From positions 16,719,139-16,783,138 of the forward strand of contig JASEVX010000003.1 in the NCBI GenBank assembly GCA_031761405.1: a DNA stretch of 64,000 nucleotides. The letters are read 5' to 3'. Of the stretch, positions 21,321 to 31,909 are shown piece after piece. How positions within the stretch are numbered: the stretch's first letter is position 1; each line of letters opens with the position of its first letter. The DNA is from Serripes groenlandicus. Its lineage: Eukaryota > Mollusca > Bivalvia > Cardiida > Cardiidae. The notes below the pieces were generated by a model. That model was not told the origin of the DNA. It did no database searches and was given only the letters and a program-made list of their open reading frames with translations. The position numbers were made by a program, and so were the translations under genes.

Positions 21321-22934
21321 ATGGCCAACCCCAAAAAGTCCAAGCGTACCCTGTCTGATGTTTCAGATGATTCCGGTGACGAAAGTCACCGTTTTAATAG
21401 TTCTACTTTTCCCAGTTTTTTAGTTATTAGATCTACAGATGAAAACAAAACCATTACAACGCTCTCTCCATTTGTGATTGAGAAACAATTATCATCTATT
21501 ATTGGAACTCCAAAATCAGTCAAAAGTTTAAAAGACGGTACTTTACTTGTTGAAATTTCCTCAAAAACTCAATCTGAAAATCTCTTAAATAAAAAAATAT
21601 TTTTTGAAGTACCTGTCAACATATATGCTCACCCTTTCCTAAATTCATCAAAGGGTGTCATAAGATGCAGGGAACTTGCAAATAGTAAAACAACTGAAGA
21701 AATTACTGAAAATTTAAAATGTCAATGTGTTACAGATGTGAAACGTATCAAATTGTACAGAGATGGGTCTGAAATATTGACCAACACTTACATTTTTACT
21801 TTTGATACGCCAAATTTACCAAAAGAAATCAAAATTGGTTACCAAATAGTCAAGGTTGATTGTTACGTACCCAATCCCTTGCGCTGTTATCGGTGTCAAA
21901 AGTTCGGTCACCACGAGAGTAAATGTAATGGTTCCTATGTCTGTAGTAGTTGTACTTTTGTTGGAAATGATCACCAGTTGTCTACCTGTACTGATACTGT
22001 TAAATGTGCGAACTGTGGCCTGAATCATGCTGCAAGTTCGAAGGAATGTTCTTTTTGGCTTACACAGAAAGAAATACTTAATGTTAAGTATAAACAAAAT
22101 GTTAGTTTTGTGGAGGCCAAGAGGATTGTTGCTCAACAACAAGACATTGCAGCTAGATTTAATGGTGACAACAGTTTCGCATCTAAAACTAGACCAACTG
22201 CTATCAGGCCTGTAGTCAATGCACTGCCACCCTCACAAGAATGTACTACATGCCATCGCCTTTTGAAGGTTCTATCTCAAAGATTTCCCGACATCAGTTT
22301 ACAGTTAAAAGCAATTATGTCAAATGAACAGCCCTCTACTTCTGCCCATTCTTCATTACCATCAATTAACAAAGAAACCTCTGGCAGTGCTGCATCATCT
22401 TCGAAAAAAAATGAGTCTTCTTCTAAACAAATTGAGTCTTCTTCGAAGGAAATTGAGTCTTCTTCTAAAGAAATTAAATCATCTTCTTCTGGAGAAATTG
22501 AGTCTTCTCCTAAGGAAGTCGAGTCCTCTTCCAAAGAAATTGATTCTTCAAAAGGAAAGGAATCTTCTAAAGTTATAAAAAATAATTCAAAACATACAAG
22601 TAAATCACCTGATATGAAAAAATCTTCAATTATTTCACTTAAACCAAACCAACAAAACAAACCTAAGTCAAAATCACACTCAAAGCCCGATTCTGAAGGC
22701 TTTGAGAAACAAAAACCTAGAAATATTAAGGTCCAATTAGATAGAGCTAGTGACTCTCAACCTAAAATTACTAATCGTTATGAGAAATTGGATGACATGG
22801 ATACACAGGAAACTGAGTCTCCTAGTCCATTGTCGGATCTGAAAGATGACTGGAATCATAATATTGATTCCTGGCAGACTTCGGTAGCTGAAATCAAAAT
22901 ATGTGAACCTGTATTCCAAGCACTTCCGAAATGA
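21321..22934 (+). CDS. LINE ORF1, zinc-knuckle nucleic-acid-binding protein
   Basis: The preferred start is the ATG at 21321 (MANPKKSKRTLSDVSDDSGD), after a leader-like stretch that is open from 21114; this gives 537 residues. Residues ~35-180 form the folded N-terminal part, ending PNPLRCYRCQKFGHHESKC, a CX2CX4HX4C knuckle, followed by a second cysteine/histidine cluster (CSSC...C) and a third (CANCGLNHAASSKEC). The C-terminal ~300 residues are low complexity, with a run of ESSSKEI-like heptads and Lys-rich linkers. In I-type and Jockey-type LINEs this protein coats the element RNA. The frame is uninterrupted, unlike ORF2. Its stop TGA overlaps the ORF2 ATG (ATGA at 22931-22934). Confidence 0.85.
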   Translation: MANPKKSKRTLSDVSDDSGDESHRFNSSTFPSFLVIRSTDENKTITTLSPFVIEKQLSSIIGTPKSVKSLKDGTLLVEISSKTQSENLLNKKIFFEVPVNIYAHPFLNSSKGVIRCRELANSKTTEEITENLKCQCVTDVKRIKLYRDGSEILTNTYIFTFDTPNLPKEIKIGYQIVKVDCYVPNPLRCYRCQKFGHHESKCNGSYVCSSCTFVGNDHQLSTCTDTVKCANCGLNHAASSKECSFWLTQKEILNVKYKQNVSFVEAKRIVAQQQDIAARFNGDNSFASKTRPTAIRPVVNALPPSQECTTCHRLLKVLSQRFPDISLQLKAIMSNEQPSTSAHSSLPSINKETSGSAASSSKKNESSSKQIESSSKEIESSSKEIKSSSSGEIESSPKEVESSSKEIDSSKGKESSKVIKNNSKHTSKSPDMKKSSIISLKPNQQNKPKSKSHSKPDSEGFEKQKPRNIKVQLDRASDSQPKITNRYEKLDDMDTQETESPSPLSDLKDDWNHNIDSWQTSVAEIKICEPVFQALPK

Positions 22935-25900
22935 ATTCCATAATCCAGTGGAAATGTCGTGGATTTAAAGCCAATTTTGAGGAATTGTCTCTTCTAGTTA
23001 ATGAAAAGAAACCAGTAGCTATATGCTTACAAGAAACATTTTTAAAAGATAATGATAGTCTTTCTCTTAAATATCATTCATGTTATCATAAAACATCTTA
23101 TGCAAGTGCTCGAGCTTGTGGTGGGGTAGCAATAGTTGTTAACAACTCTGTTCCCCATAGCTTAGTCTCACTTACTACAACTCTGCAGGCAACTGCGGTA
23201 AGAATTTCATTAAGCAAAACAATTACCTTATGCTCTTTGTATCTTCCGCCAAGTCAGTCACTTGATACAGACAAGCTCGTTGAACTTGTCAATCAGCTTC
23301 CAACACCTTTTATGATAGTTGGTGACTTCAATTCACACAATACGTTGTGGGGATGTAGAGACACCAATAAAAAAAAACAAATATTAGAAGATTTCATTTT
23401 TAAACATGACCTTTGTATTTTGAATAATAAATCTCACACATATCTGCATCCTGCTACTGGTTCTTACTCATCTCTTGATCTTTCTATGTGTAGTCCTGAT
23501 ATATTTGTTGACTTTAAGTGGGAGGTGGAAGACGACCTTCATGGAAGTGATCATTTCCCTATAATTATCACTGAAACTGGGCCATCTGTCCTGGGGCGTC
23601 CGAGACGATGGAAGCTCCACAAAGCGAACTGGAATTTATTCCAGATGCGATGTGAACGTTCCATTAATCCGGATGCTTTCTTGGAATGTGATGGTCCTAC
23701 ACAACTATTTACTTCTTTAATGTATCAGGCTGCTAAAGAGGCAATTCCCCAAACTTCGACAAATCCAAAGCACCCTCGCAAACCTTGGTTTGATGAGGAT
23801 TGCAAAAAGGCTATAGGAACACGCAAATCGGCTCTAAGGCAGTTTAACCTGAGGCCAACCCATCAAAATCATGTATACTTTAAAATAGCTAGAGCAAAAG
23901 CTCGTAAACAATTAAGCACAGTAAACGTGTGTCTTGGAGACAGTATGTTTCTAGATTAAATTCTAGATCATCTGTCAAAAAGACATGGGACATGATAAGG
24001 AAAATAAAAGGAAAGAGCAGTTCACTTAGTGTGAATCATCTGAGCACCTCAGAGGGTATCACCACCTCAAAGAAGGATATTGCCAACACGTTGGCAGATT
24101 CCTTTGCGCAAAAGTCGTCCTCTTCAAACTATTCTCCAAAGTCTTCAAGTGCCATGATACCGCTGCGGGTTCAGATGATATACACTATCAACTGATTAAA
24201 CATTTACCTTTCCGGTCCCTTTCTTGTTTACTTGACGTCTATAATCAGGTTTTGCGAACGGGAAATCTCCCGAGATCTTGGAAAGAGGCCATCGTTATTC
24301 CTATTCCCAAGCCTGGTAAAGATACAACTAATACTGGGAATTATCGTCCTATAGCCTTAACTAGCTGTATATGTAAAACCATGGAAAGAATGGTGAACGA
24401 CAGACTTGTTTGGTTTCTCGAAAAGAACAAACTTATAACTACTTTCCAGTCTGGTTTTCGTAAACATAGAAGCACAGTGGATCATTTGATCCGTTTTGAA
24501 ACTTTTATCAGAGAAGCATTCATTAAAAAGGAGCACGTTGTCTCCGTCTTCTTTGACTTAGAAAGTGCATATGACACTACCTGGAAATATGGTATTATGA
24601 ATGACCTCTATGATTTTGGCATAAGAGGTCGCCTTGCTTATTTCATTTCTGCTTTTTTAAATGAACGTCAGTTCAAAGTTCGTGTTGGTGATACTTTGTC
24701 TGATCCACATGAACAGGAAATGGGTGTTCCCCAGGGATGCATTCTTTCTGTTACACTTTTTAGTGTGAAGATTAATAACATTATCAAATATGTTAACCCT
24801 GGAGTTGAATGTTTTCTATATGTTGATGATTTCTGTATTTGCTACAGATCAAAACATATGCATACAATTGAAAGACAATTGCAACAAGTTTTGAATAATT
24901 TGCAAAAATGGTCAAACGAAAATGGCTTTAAATTCTCTAAAAGCAAGACCAAATGTATGCACTTTTGTCAACTTCGTAAACACCACCTAAATCCAGATTT
25001 AACACTAGATGGCACTCGTATTGAAGTTGTGCCTGAATTCAAATTCCTTGGTCTATTGTTTGACCCAAAACTGACTTTTCTTCTTCATATTAAATATCTT
25101 AGAAATAAATGCCAGAAAGCATTAAATCTTTTACGCGTTGTATCCCACATGGATTGGGGCGCTGACCGTAAAGTCCTCTTGAGACTTTACAGGTCATTAA
25201 TACGATCTAAATTAGACTACGCATGTATTGTTTATGGCTCAGCACGAAAGTCGTACATTGCAACACTTGATACCATTCACCATCAGGGTTTACGGCTAGC
25301 CTTGGGCGCTTTTCGAACCTCGCCCGTCAAAAGTCACTACGTAGAAGCCAATGAACCATCGTTAAATTTACGCCGAAAAAAACTAGCGATGCAGTATTTC
25401 TTAAAACTTAGGTCTAATCCTTCAAATCCCACTCATAGAGTTGTTTTCAACCCTTTATACCAGGAATTATTTGTAAAGAAGGAACGGGTAATACCGCCTT
25501 TTGGTATCCGTTACGCTCCAGAAGTCTTAAAGCTTGATATTGATCTTGACGACATCGCGAAGCAAGAGATTTCAGATACCCCACCTTGGACTCTAAGTAG
25601 TCCATCATTTATTTATGATTTTGCGACCGATAAAAAGGCCTGCACAGATCCTATTGTTTTTAAATCCAAGTATATAGAAATTAAGAATACATATTATAAC
25701 TTTGAGCGTATTTATACGAATGGTTCTAAGGATGGCAAAAGGGCAGCTGCTGCCGCAGTTCCTGATGGCGATGTAATAACATTTCGACTACCAGATTAAT
25801 TCTTCTATTTTTTCCGCCGAGTTAAAGGCAATATATTTAGCTTTAGACTTTATTAAATCAGAAGGTTATTGGCGGTATATTATATTTACCGACTCATTGT

Positions 25901-26477
25901 CTGCTATGCAGATCCTCTTGTTTTTAATCTCCTCTCCAAACTATCATATATATGTGCTACATCGAATGTAGTATTTTGCTGGATCCCTAGTCATATGGGC
26001 ATTCGCGGTAATGAACAAGCTGACTTGGCAGCAAAATCTGCTCTTTCACAAGATATCTTGCCATTTAAAATACCTCATTTTGATTTTAAACCTTTAATAA
26101 ACGTTTTACTATACGATGATTGGCAAAGTCATTGGAATGAGCAAGTGAATAATAAACTCCACTCAATCAAGCCAGTACTTGGTGAGTGGCTGCAAGCTTT
26201 ACGATCCTTTCGCCGAGAAGAAATTGTCCTTGCTCGTTTACGCATTGGACACACATGGTTAACTCATGCATACTTACTGAAAGGTGAGGAAGCACCTCAA
26301 TGTGTTCCATGTTATACACAACTTTCAGTACAACACATTCTTCTGGAATGTGCTGATTTCGCCCCAATACGAGATAGATTTTTCAAGTCTCAAAGTATGC
26401 GTCAGCTCTTTCAGTCTGTCAAACCGGAACTTTTATTTGATTTCCTTAGGGAAATTAATATTTTTAATAAAATATGA
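22931..26477 (+). pseudogene. LINE ORF2: endonuclease, reverse transcriptase, RNase H (frameshifted)
   Basis: Endonuclease (22931-23590): QWKCRG (usually WNCRG), QET, GDFNSHN, SSLDL and GSDHFP are recognisable, so the catalytic set is mostly present but motif I has Lys for Asn. A frame change near 23930 and another before 24220, with an apparent deletion, break the linker. Reverse transcriptase (24252-25500): NYRPIAL, SGFRKHRST, FFDLESAYDT, GVPQGC and YVDDF are intact. RNase H (25700-26030): the first motif is YTNGS instead of YTDGS, then AELKAI, FTDSLSA and GNEQADLAA, spread over three frames with shifts near 25797 and 25900. A terminal cysteine/histidine motif (CVPCYTQLSVQHILLEC) closes the protein at 26477. 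It is inactive as encoded; damage is light, so the insertion is not ancient. Confidence 0.85.
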
Positions 26478-26752
26478 TTATTTCTTAAATCGTGCTTTTG
26501 CACATGCATTCATTTTACAGATCATGTTTCAAATTTCCTTAGATATTATTTATCTTTATGTTAAGTATTACATAGTAATGTTGGGCTTGTTTGCCTATAT
26601 CTTATTTTACATTGGCTTACATGTTATTTTATATATATTTTAGTTATCGCATACATCATGTTTGATTATTTCATTAAGTAAACTATTAAGCGCCCAAAAT
26701 GACCTTAGTTGTCGACGGGCCTTAAAACACCATTCATTCCTTCATTCATTCA

Positions 26753-26766
26753 TTCTATCTCAGGGA
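26753..26766. repeat. Target-site duplication, right copy
   Basis: TTCTATCTCAGGGA directly after the CATTCATTCA tail repeats 20695-20708. It falls inside the coding frame of the interrupted minus-strand exon. Confidence 0.85.
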
Positions 26767-27250
26767 GATAACTCTCAATGGATATTACGACAGAGTCACC
26801 CCCCGGTTTACTGGTCGAGGTATCGGAGTCTATGTTGAAGACTGCTGCAGTAGAATAAATACTGGAAATACTTGTAGGTGTATCCGGTTGTACTGTTGGT
26901 TTAGTAGATGTCCTTGGGTCATCAACAGAATTACCAGTTGAGTTACCATTTATAATATCAGCTTCTTCAACACACGATTCACCATCCAATATACTAGTTT
27001 GATCACCAATCGATTTAAAAGACGGAACAAATGTCGTCGCATCAGATTGGTTATCCGTGTCAATGCCAACAACGTTTTCACTAATGTTATTTAGAAAATT
27101 ACCATATGCATCAGAATTATTGACAGAATCCAAAATTCCATTTGAGTGACACAAATGGTACACAATTATAATTGTCAACAATCCAACGCGTGACCATAAA
27201 GCTATTTCGTCGTGTGAGCAGCGAGTGGCGTATTGTCTTATCAAAATTGA
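26767..27250 (-). pseudogene. 5' part of the receptor-like first exon (secreted, Ser/Thr-rich)
   Basis: The minus-strand frame is open from 27250 (after a TGA at 27253-27251) to the LINE tail. It encodes a hydrophobic core (VGLLTIIIVYHLCHSNG), looking like a signal peptide, then ~125 residues rich in Ser, Thr, Asp and Asn with several N-glycosylation sites (NNS, NIS, NQS, NST) and a Pro/Thr section, typical of an extracellular stalk. A good acceptor (TTCTATTTCATTCACAG) lies at about 27270. There is no in-frame ATG; the only nearby ATG (27197-27195) is in the next frame, just before the hydrophobic core, which suggests a small indel after the original start. The frame continues at 20708. Gene identity is inferred from the cysteine-rich exons downstream. 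Confidence 0.55.
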
Positions 27251-27254
27251 TCAG

Positions 27255-29330
27255 TAATATTTCTCTCCTGTGAATGAAATAGAATACATTGATTAAACAA
27301 TCTGTTTCTCTTATGAATCATAAACAATTGGTATTATTTTAAGACAAACAATCTATCAAAGAGAGTTTTTTTATAACCTTAAAATGGGGTACCACTTGCA
27401 ATTGAATAACGACAAAAATACCAAAGACGACCGCACTACAACTTTGTATTTACATTCGATAGGATAAGCTATATGTCAACAGCTACATAAACATTTAAGA
27501 GGTCGCTTTGAAATAAACAAGGAAAGTGAAGACTTTGATCAATCTAACTGTACGTTTGTTTTACTCAAAGGCTATACTACATACTTAAAAGTTACTGTCC
27601 CGGATGTCGAGTAATGTAGCAACGACCGGTTTTGAACTGATATTGTGTGCTAATGGTATATCTTATTTGAGGAGATGTGAGTCCCTTTAAAACCATTCTA
27701 ACATACAATTTAACTGTACAAGTAACCTGAGTGTGATTCTGTTCCGTGCTTTGTAACTCCTTTAGCAACTGTCTTTCAAAATACTAAGATAAACATTTTC
27801 ATTCTGCAAATGTTTGGAAACTATTGGTGGAAATTCTTAAATACATTGCGAGTTGATCTGATAATCTTAAAGCACGATGGCAAAGTTCGAATGTTCTCAA
27901 GTAATCTACTATGTATCAATTTCAACTTTGTTTTTATATACTTAATGACCTGCAGATATGCAGAGCACAACCCATATCTTTCGGGTTATCTCTACTTCTC
28001 CATAGGTAGCTTGTGACCCGTTAATGCCAAATAACTATAATTCTAGCATGAATCGTTTTGAAGTTATCCTTCTGTGTGCATTCTTCGTTTATTTTCTCAT
28101 TTGTAATCCTACTTCGAAGGCGACACTTGTTCGGTGGAACACTATTATGTATTTATTTCATTGCATTTTAGTTGATTCCTAACCTTCCAAATTGACTATT
28201 TAATGAACAAGTCTTAGAAGGTATGTACCATTAAATAAAGTACTTGCATGCGTTCACACAGATCATAATCTGTTTTCTGATAAAATGAGAGGTCACGCTA
28301 AACGAATCAATAACTGTGCATGTATACTGAACAAGCAACTTTTGGACCATAGCTACTTTGACTTCAAATCTGCATTGAATTGTCTGACTACACTAAGAAC
28401 ATTTATTTACGGGTTTGACACACGTTTACTTTAAAAAAACAGAACTGATACTTTAACGGTCCATAAAAAGGTATCTTGTTAAAAGCTCGTCAGAGTAAAT
28501 CTTACTGCTTGCGAATTAAAGCAGTATTACCATATGGGCATTTAACTACTTCACATCTTTCTATAGCAGCTCTCCACTTCTCAACACGAGTTTGGGTTCA
28601 GATATATGTATTAATAGTTGTAGATTGTATATAATGTCGATAAAAGTACATGTATAATTATTGATAAAGCCATGCCATGCCGGCCCACTGAACTCCGCAT
28701 GAAAAAAAGTGTTTATTTAAAAGTTTAAATTAAATGTATTTAAACAAGTCTCCAGTGGGTTAATCAGAAAATATAAATTATACAGGATTACACAGGATTT
28801 TATTTCTGCTATGAGAAATGGTCCTTCAATGTATTTCTCATTGTTATGAAGATCATATGTTTGATTTTGATATGACTATGTATATGTGTTAATTGCATAA
28901 ACATAACGGTTAAAATACATTGTAAACCAGAAGGTGTAATCGGTTGACGCCCATTCTTATATACAGTATTTTGCGTTCAACTTTTTTATTATTCCTTATA
29001 TTGACATAACAATGTTCTATGGTAAAGTGTTCTTGTTAGTCTGTTGTGAATCCATGCCCAAATGTAATTCGTGTTCTGCAGTGAGCCTCTTGCTGTCAGT
29101 ACCATAGTGCTCTGATTTATTACTCGTATTATATGTGTTATAACAAGAGACAGAATGTCTTTCTTTGCGAATTGTAGATATTTACGATATTTTGGTTTGC
29201 GAACAACCATTATTTAGAATTATTAACATTGTTTTCGCTGTTGGCCCTACGTATACAAAGAGGAAAAGATCGTATTTATTCCAGTCCATTTATATAAATA
29301 AGAACAGCGCCAATTTGTTTCTTCTGTGTA
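27255..29330. other. AT-rich stretch upstream of the broken gene
   Basis: This may hold the promoter of the interrupted minus-strand gene. I see no recognisable element; open frames are short. Around 28680-28700 a GCCATGCCGGCCC patch stands out from the AT background. Confidence 0.5.
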
Positions 29331-29334
29331 AGCA

Positions 29335-29560
29335 TATTTATTATATACATGCACTTACAAGTACATGTAGATTGTCACGTGCAAATCATACACGACGGAT
29401 GCGGACTACTTCCGGCGAGGTTCCCGTTTTAAATATGCGCGACATTGTTAAATTGGCATACATCCGGTACGATGCAAGAAACTCTATTTTGTTTTCCTAA
29501 CTTCGAATTAAATAAATATCTAAAAATAAAGCTTGTTTTAGTCGTTGTATCACCACAAAA
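29335..29560 (+). repeat. Dispersed repeat, copy 3 of 3
   Basis: Shares ATATACATGCACTTACAAGT, GATTGTCACGTGCAAATCA, GCGGACTACTTCCGGCGAGG and TTTTAAATATGCGC with the copy at 6120-6440, in the same order. Compared with that copy it lacks about 50 bp between the CACGAC and GCGGAC blocks. Confidence 0.5.
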
Positions 29561-29718
29561 CTATAACAAATGATTTCCACGTATTTCAGTTGATATTAGT
29601 TTCATAAAAATAAGTTTTGGTATTGGTCTGAAAATCGAGATACACCGTGATTTGGCTGTCGACTTTTTGTTGTTGTCAACGTGTAAGGCCGATTGTAAAA
29701 GACATACGAATCTTGAAA

Positions 29719-29981
29719 ATGTCCGACGTATTCGACAGTGATACTTATTTGATCTTTATGAAATTAAGTCAAACTGACTACTTTAAAATTGTAGAATCAC
29801 TTAATGAGTTTGTTAACACTTTATTTGAAAAGGAAGAGGATTATGACTCTTTAATGTTAAATTTGAAAAGCTAAGTAAAAAGGTCAATGCCCATGTCGTA
29901 AATGTTGCTATAAAGAATGATGTTAATCCTGTATATCTGTTGAAAGCTGGTCAATATCGAGCAGACATCGACTGTGATTAA
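29719..29981 (+). pseudogene. Unrecognised small coding remnant with one frameshift
   Basis: From the ATG at 29719 the frame encodes an acidic, helix-prone peptide (MSDVFDSDTYLIFMKLSQTD ... FEKEEDYDSLM) that ends at 29874. In the next frame, overlapping the end, comes KFEKLSKKVNAHVV ... NPVYLLKAGQYRADIDCD and a stop at 29979-29981 that overlaps an AATAAA word (29980-29985). The two halves read as one ~87-residue protein split by a one- or two-base shift near 29860. I do not recognise the family. The compact size and the polyadenylation word right at the stop suggest the end of a transposon gene or a retrocopy. Confidence 0.35.
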
Positions 29982-29984
29982 TAA

Positions 29985-30885
29985 AAGTTTTAAGCTTGTT
30001 TGAAAAATAAATAAGTTTAAAGTTACCAACAGCTAGTTTTATCGACTCTTAATAAAAGCAAAACATCCAGAATGTGTTACTGTAAGAGAAATGGATAAGG
30101 AAATCTTGATTTAGAATATGAGAAACAAAGATACTATAAATAAAACACTGTCAAGTTCATAACAATTTCAACGCTGTCTTGTCGAGCTGCCAAGAATTAA
30201 CTACAGACAGACATTGGAACTTCTGATCTTGTTAACATAGTTAATTTATGTATATATAGGCCTCCGGCCCTTATACATATAACATATATACATAATACAT
30301 CAAAAGAAGTTTTTTTCCTTTGAAGACACATATAAAGACATGTGGAAATATTGCATGTATAAGTGATCTGTTTAAATCAATGTATATGAACCTTTGGAAA
30401 AATAGAAAACTTTACATTGCCGAAAAGTATCTCTATCTTTATTAGCATGGTATAAATACATTGCCAGATTTCTAATAATTGTGGTATTATTGCTTTCACA
30501 CAAATCTTGAAATTAGTGGTAAGTAGGGTAAGTTATGTATTTATCTGGAATATATTTCTTACGTAATTCACAATACAATTGCCGTTGTTAATTCTAAATT
30601 CGGATCACCCTGAAAGACTTGCATTATACCACAGAGGTATTGATATTTAGATATTGTCGAATATAAAAAAAAAGTATAATATTTTATTTACAAACAAAGG
30701 AGTTTCATTAGATAGCCCCTTATTATTAACCTTAAACACATTTTCAAAGTTTCAAAAATAATACCACAAAGTAAATAGTTAAAGACGATCAAGACAGTTT
30801 CGATTTTCACGCTTAATGTATATATTACGTATATTTTACGTAAACACCGGTTTAAAAGTGTTATGGTCTTCGGACAAACGGTGAT
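29985..30885. other. No gene recognised
   Basis: AT-rich; a TATAGGCCTCCGGCCCTTATA word near 30256-30277 recalls the 3' region of a LINE tail seen at 31800-31905, but too little remains to call it. Confidence 0.45.
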
Positions 30886-30887
30886 AA

Positions 30888-31022
30888 TTGTTTGATTGAT
30901 TAGGGTTTAACGCCGTATCAACAATTTTTCGACCAGTTCACATATTCATGCGTTTCCCGACGCCAGTACACCACACAACATACTTTCCAAACAAATGGCG
31001 TCTTTTCCACATAGGCAAGTGA
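30888..31022 (-). repeat. SINE, 3' part, minus orientation
   Basis: TTGATTGATTAGGGTTTAAC, CGCCGT, TTTTTCGACCAGTTCACA, CGCCAGTACACCACACAACA and GTCTTTTCCACATAGGC match the SINE at 16641-16911. The body is shortened and the tRNA-like head is missing. Confidence 0.65.
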
Positions 31023-31329
31023 TAAAGGAAACAAAACGCGCCTTGTGTGATTGGTCATGCAAGATTTGATATTATTTGTCTGGTTACCTATGATTTTTAA
31101 GTTAAGTTTATATACAGTAATGCTTAAACTATATTAATTCAAATATAAAAAAGAAATCTAAATGTTGAATCATAGAAAACAAGAAAGATCTTTTAAAAAG
31201 ATAAACGATGATCAATATAAGAAAACACTAAGAAATGGAAAATGTGCATATTATTTGACTTGAATATCAGATAGGTTTTGTTAATAATCAAAGCAATCAG
31301 TAATTTTCCATGAATTATAAAATTTCCGC

Positions 31330-31443
31330 AATAACGTTGTATATATCTAAGAATTCGACAGTTTTTTAAATTGGTAATGCGTTTTAATCGTGAACCAGTT
31401 GGAACATTGTTCGATTAGAGCATTGTTCTTTAAAAGATATAGA
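31330..31443. repeat. Direct repeat, copy A (~114 bp)
   Basis: ATCTAAGAATTCGACAG, GTGAACCAGTTGGAACATTG and CATTGTTCTTTAAAAGATAT recur in the same order at 31695-31806, about 360 bp away, with roughly 90 percent identity. Confidence 0.75.
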
Positions 31444-31694
31444 ATCAGTTCATAGCAATCATTTGAGATATTGGATAATAATGGTTTTCTTAAAGAAATA
31501 TATTACTGCTGAAATGCTGGCCGACTTGTCAGAGTGTTTGTCTGTCGTCCTTTATTCGGCCAACCTTGGACATGTATGCTTCTGTGTGAAAATCTGATTA
31601 GGTCAACATGTCAGTATGTTGTGTATTTCTGTTTCCAATTACCCATTCAAGCAGACATCTTTTGTCAATTTGGGAACAAATTTTCTTTTTGGGC

Positions 31695-31806
31695 GGGATG
31701 TTGTATATCTAAGAATTCGACAGCTCCTTGAATTAGCAATGCATTATAATCGTGAACCAGTTGGAACATTGTTCGATTAGAACATTGTTCTTTAAAAGAT
31801 ATAGAT
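31695..31806. repeat. Direct repeat, copy B, interrupted by a LINE tail
   Basis: Matches 31330-31443. Its end (AAAAGATATAGATACAATAC) runs into a ACAAT repeat, showing that a retrotransposed tail was inserted at the end of this copy. Confidence 0.75.
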
Positions 31807-31905
31807 ACAATACAATACAATACAATATATTTCTTCGTAATATAAGGCCACCGCCTCACAATACATATACAATCTAACAAAATAATTGATCTGAGTAACA
31901 TCCAG
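31800..31905 (-). mobile_element. Short LINE 3'-end insertion with ATTGT-repeat tail
   Basis: Read on the minus strand, about 50 bp of unique sequence (GAGGCGGTGGCCTTATATTA) is followed by AATATATTGTATTGTATTGT. A pentamer tail after a short unique end is typical of a severely 5'-truncated non-LTR insertion. The family is unknown. Confidence 0.5.
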
Positions 31906-31909
31906 TAAA

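Larger units (their letters stand above)
20709..26752 (+). mobile_element. End-to-end I/Nimb-type non-LTR retrotransposon (6.04 kb)
   Basis: The element runs from a GC-rich 5' start (CCCCCAGCTGGGCGGG) through a ~610-bp leader, ORF1 (zinc knuckles), an overlapping ORF2 (apurinic-type endonuclease, reverse transcriptase, RNase H, terminal CX2CX7HX4C), a 3' part ending GACGGGCCTTAAAACACC, and a CATT/CATTC tail. Flanking 14-bp duplications show a complete target-primed insertion. RNase H behind the reverse transcriptase together with a zinc-knuckle ORF1 places it among I-type elements; Nimb is my best guess for a mollusc. ORF2 has several frameshifts, so this copy is not autonomous now. It lies in antisense orientation to the exon it interrupts. 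Confidence 0.85.

Noticed and set aside
22277..22660. 127-codon minus-strand frame
   Set aside because: It is the antisense shadow of the Ser/Glu/Lys repeats in LINE ORF1.
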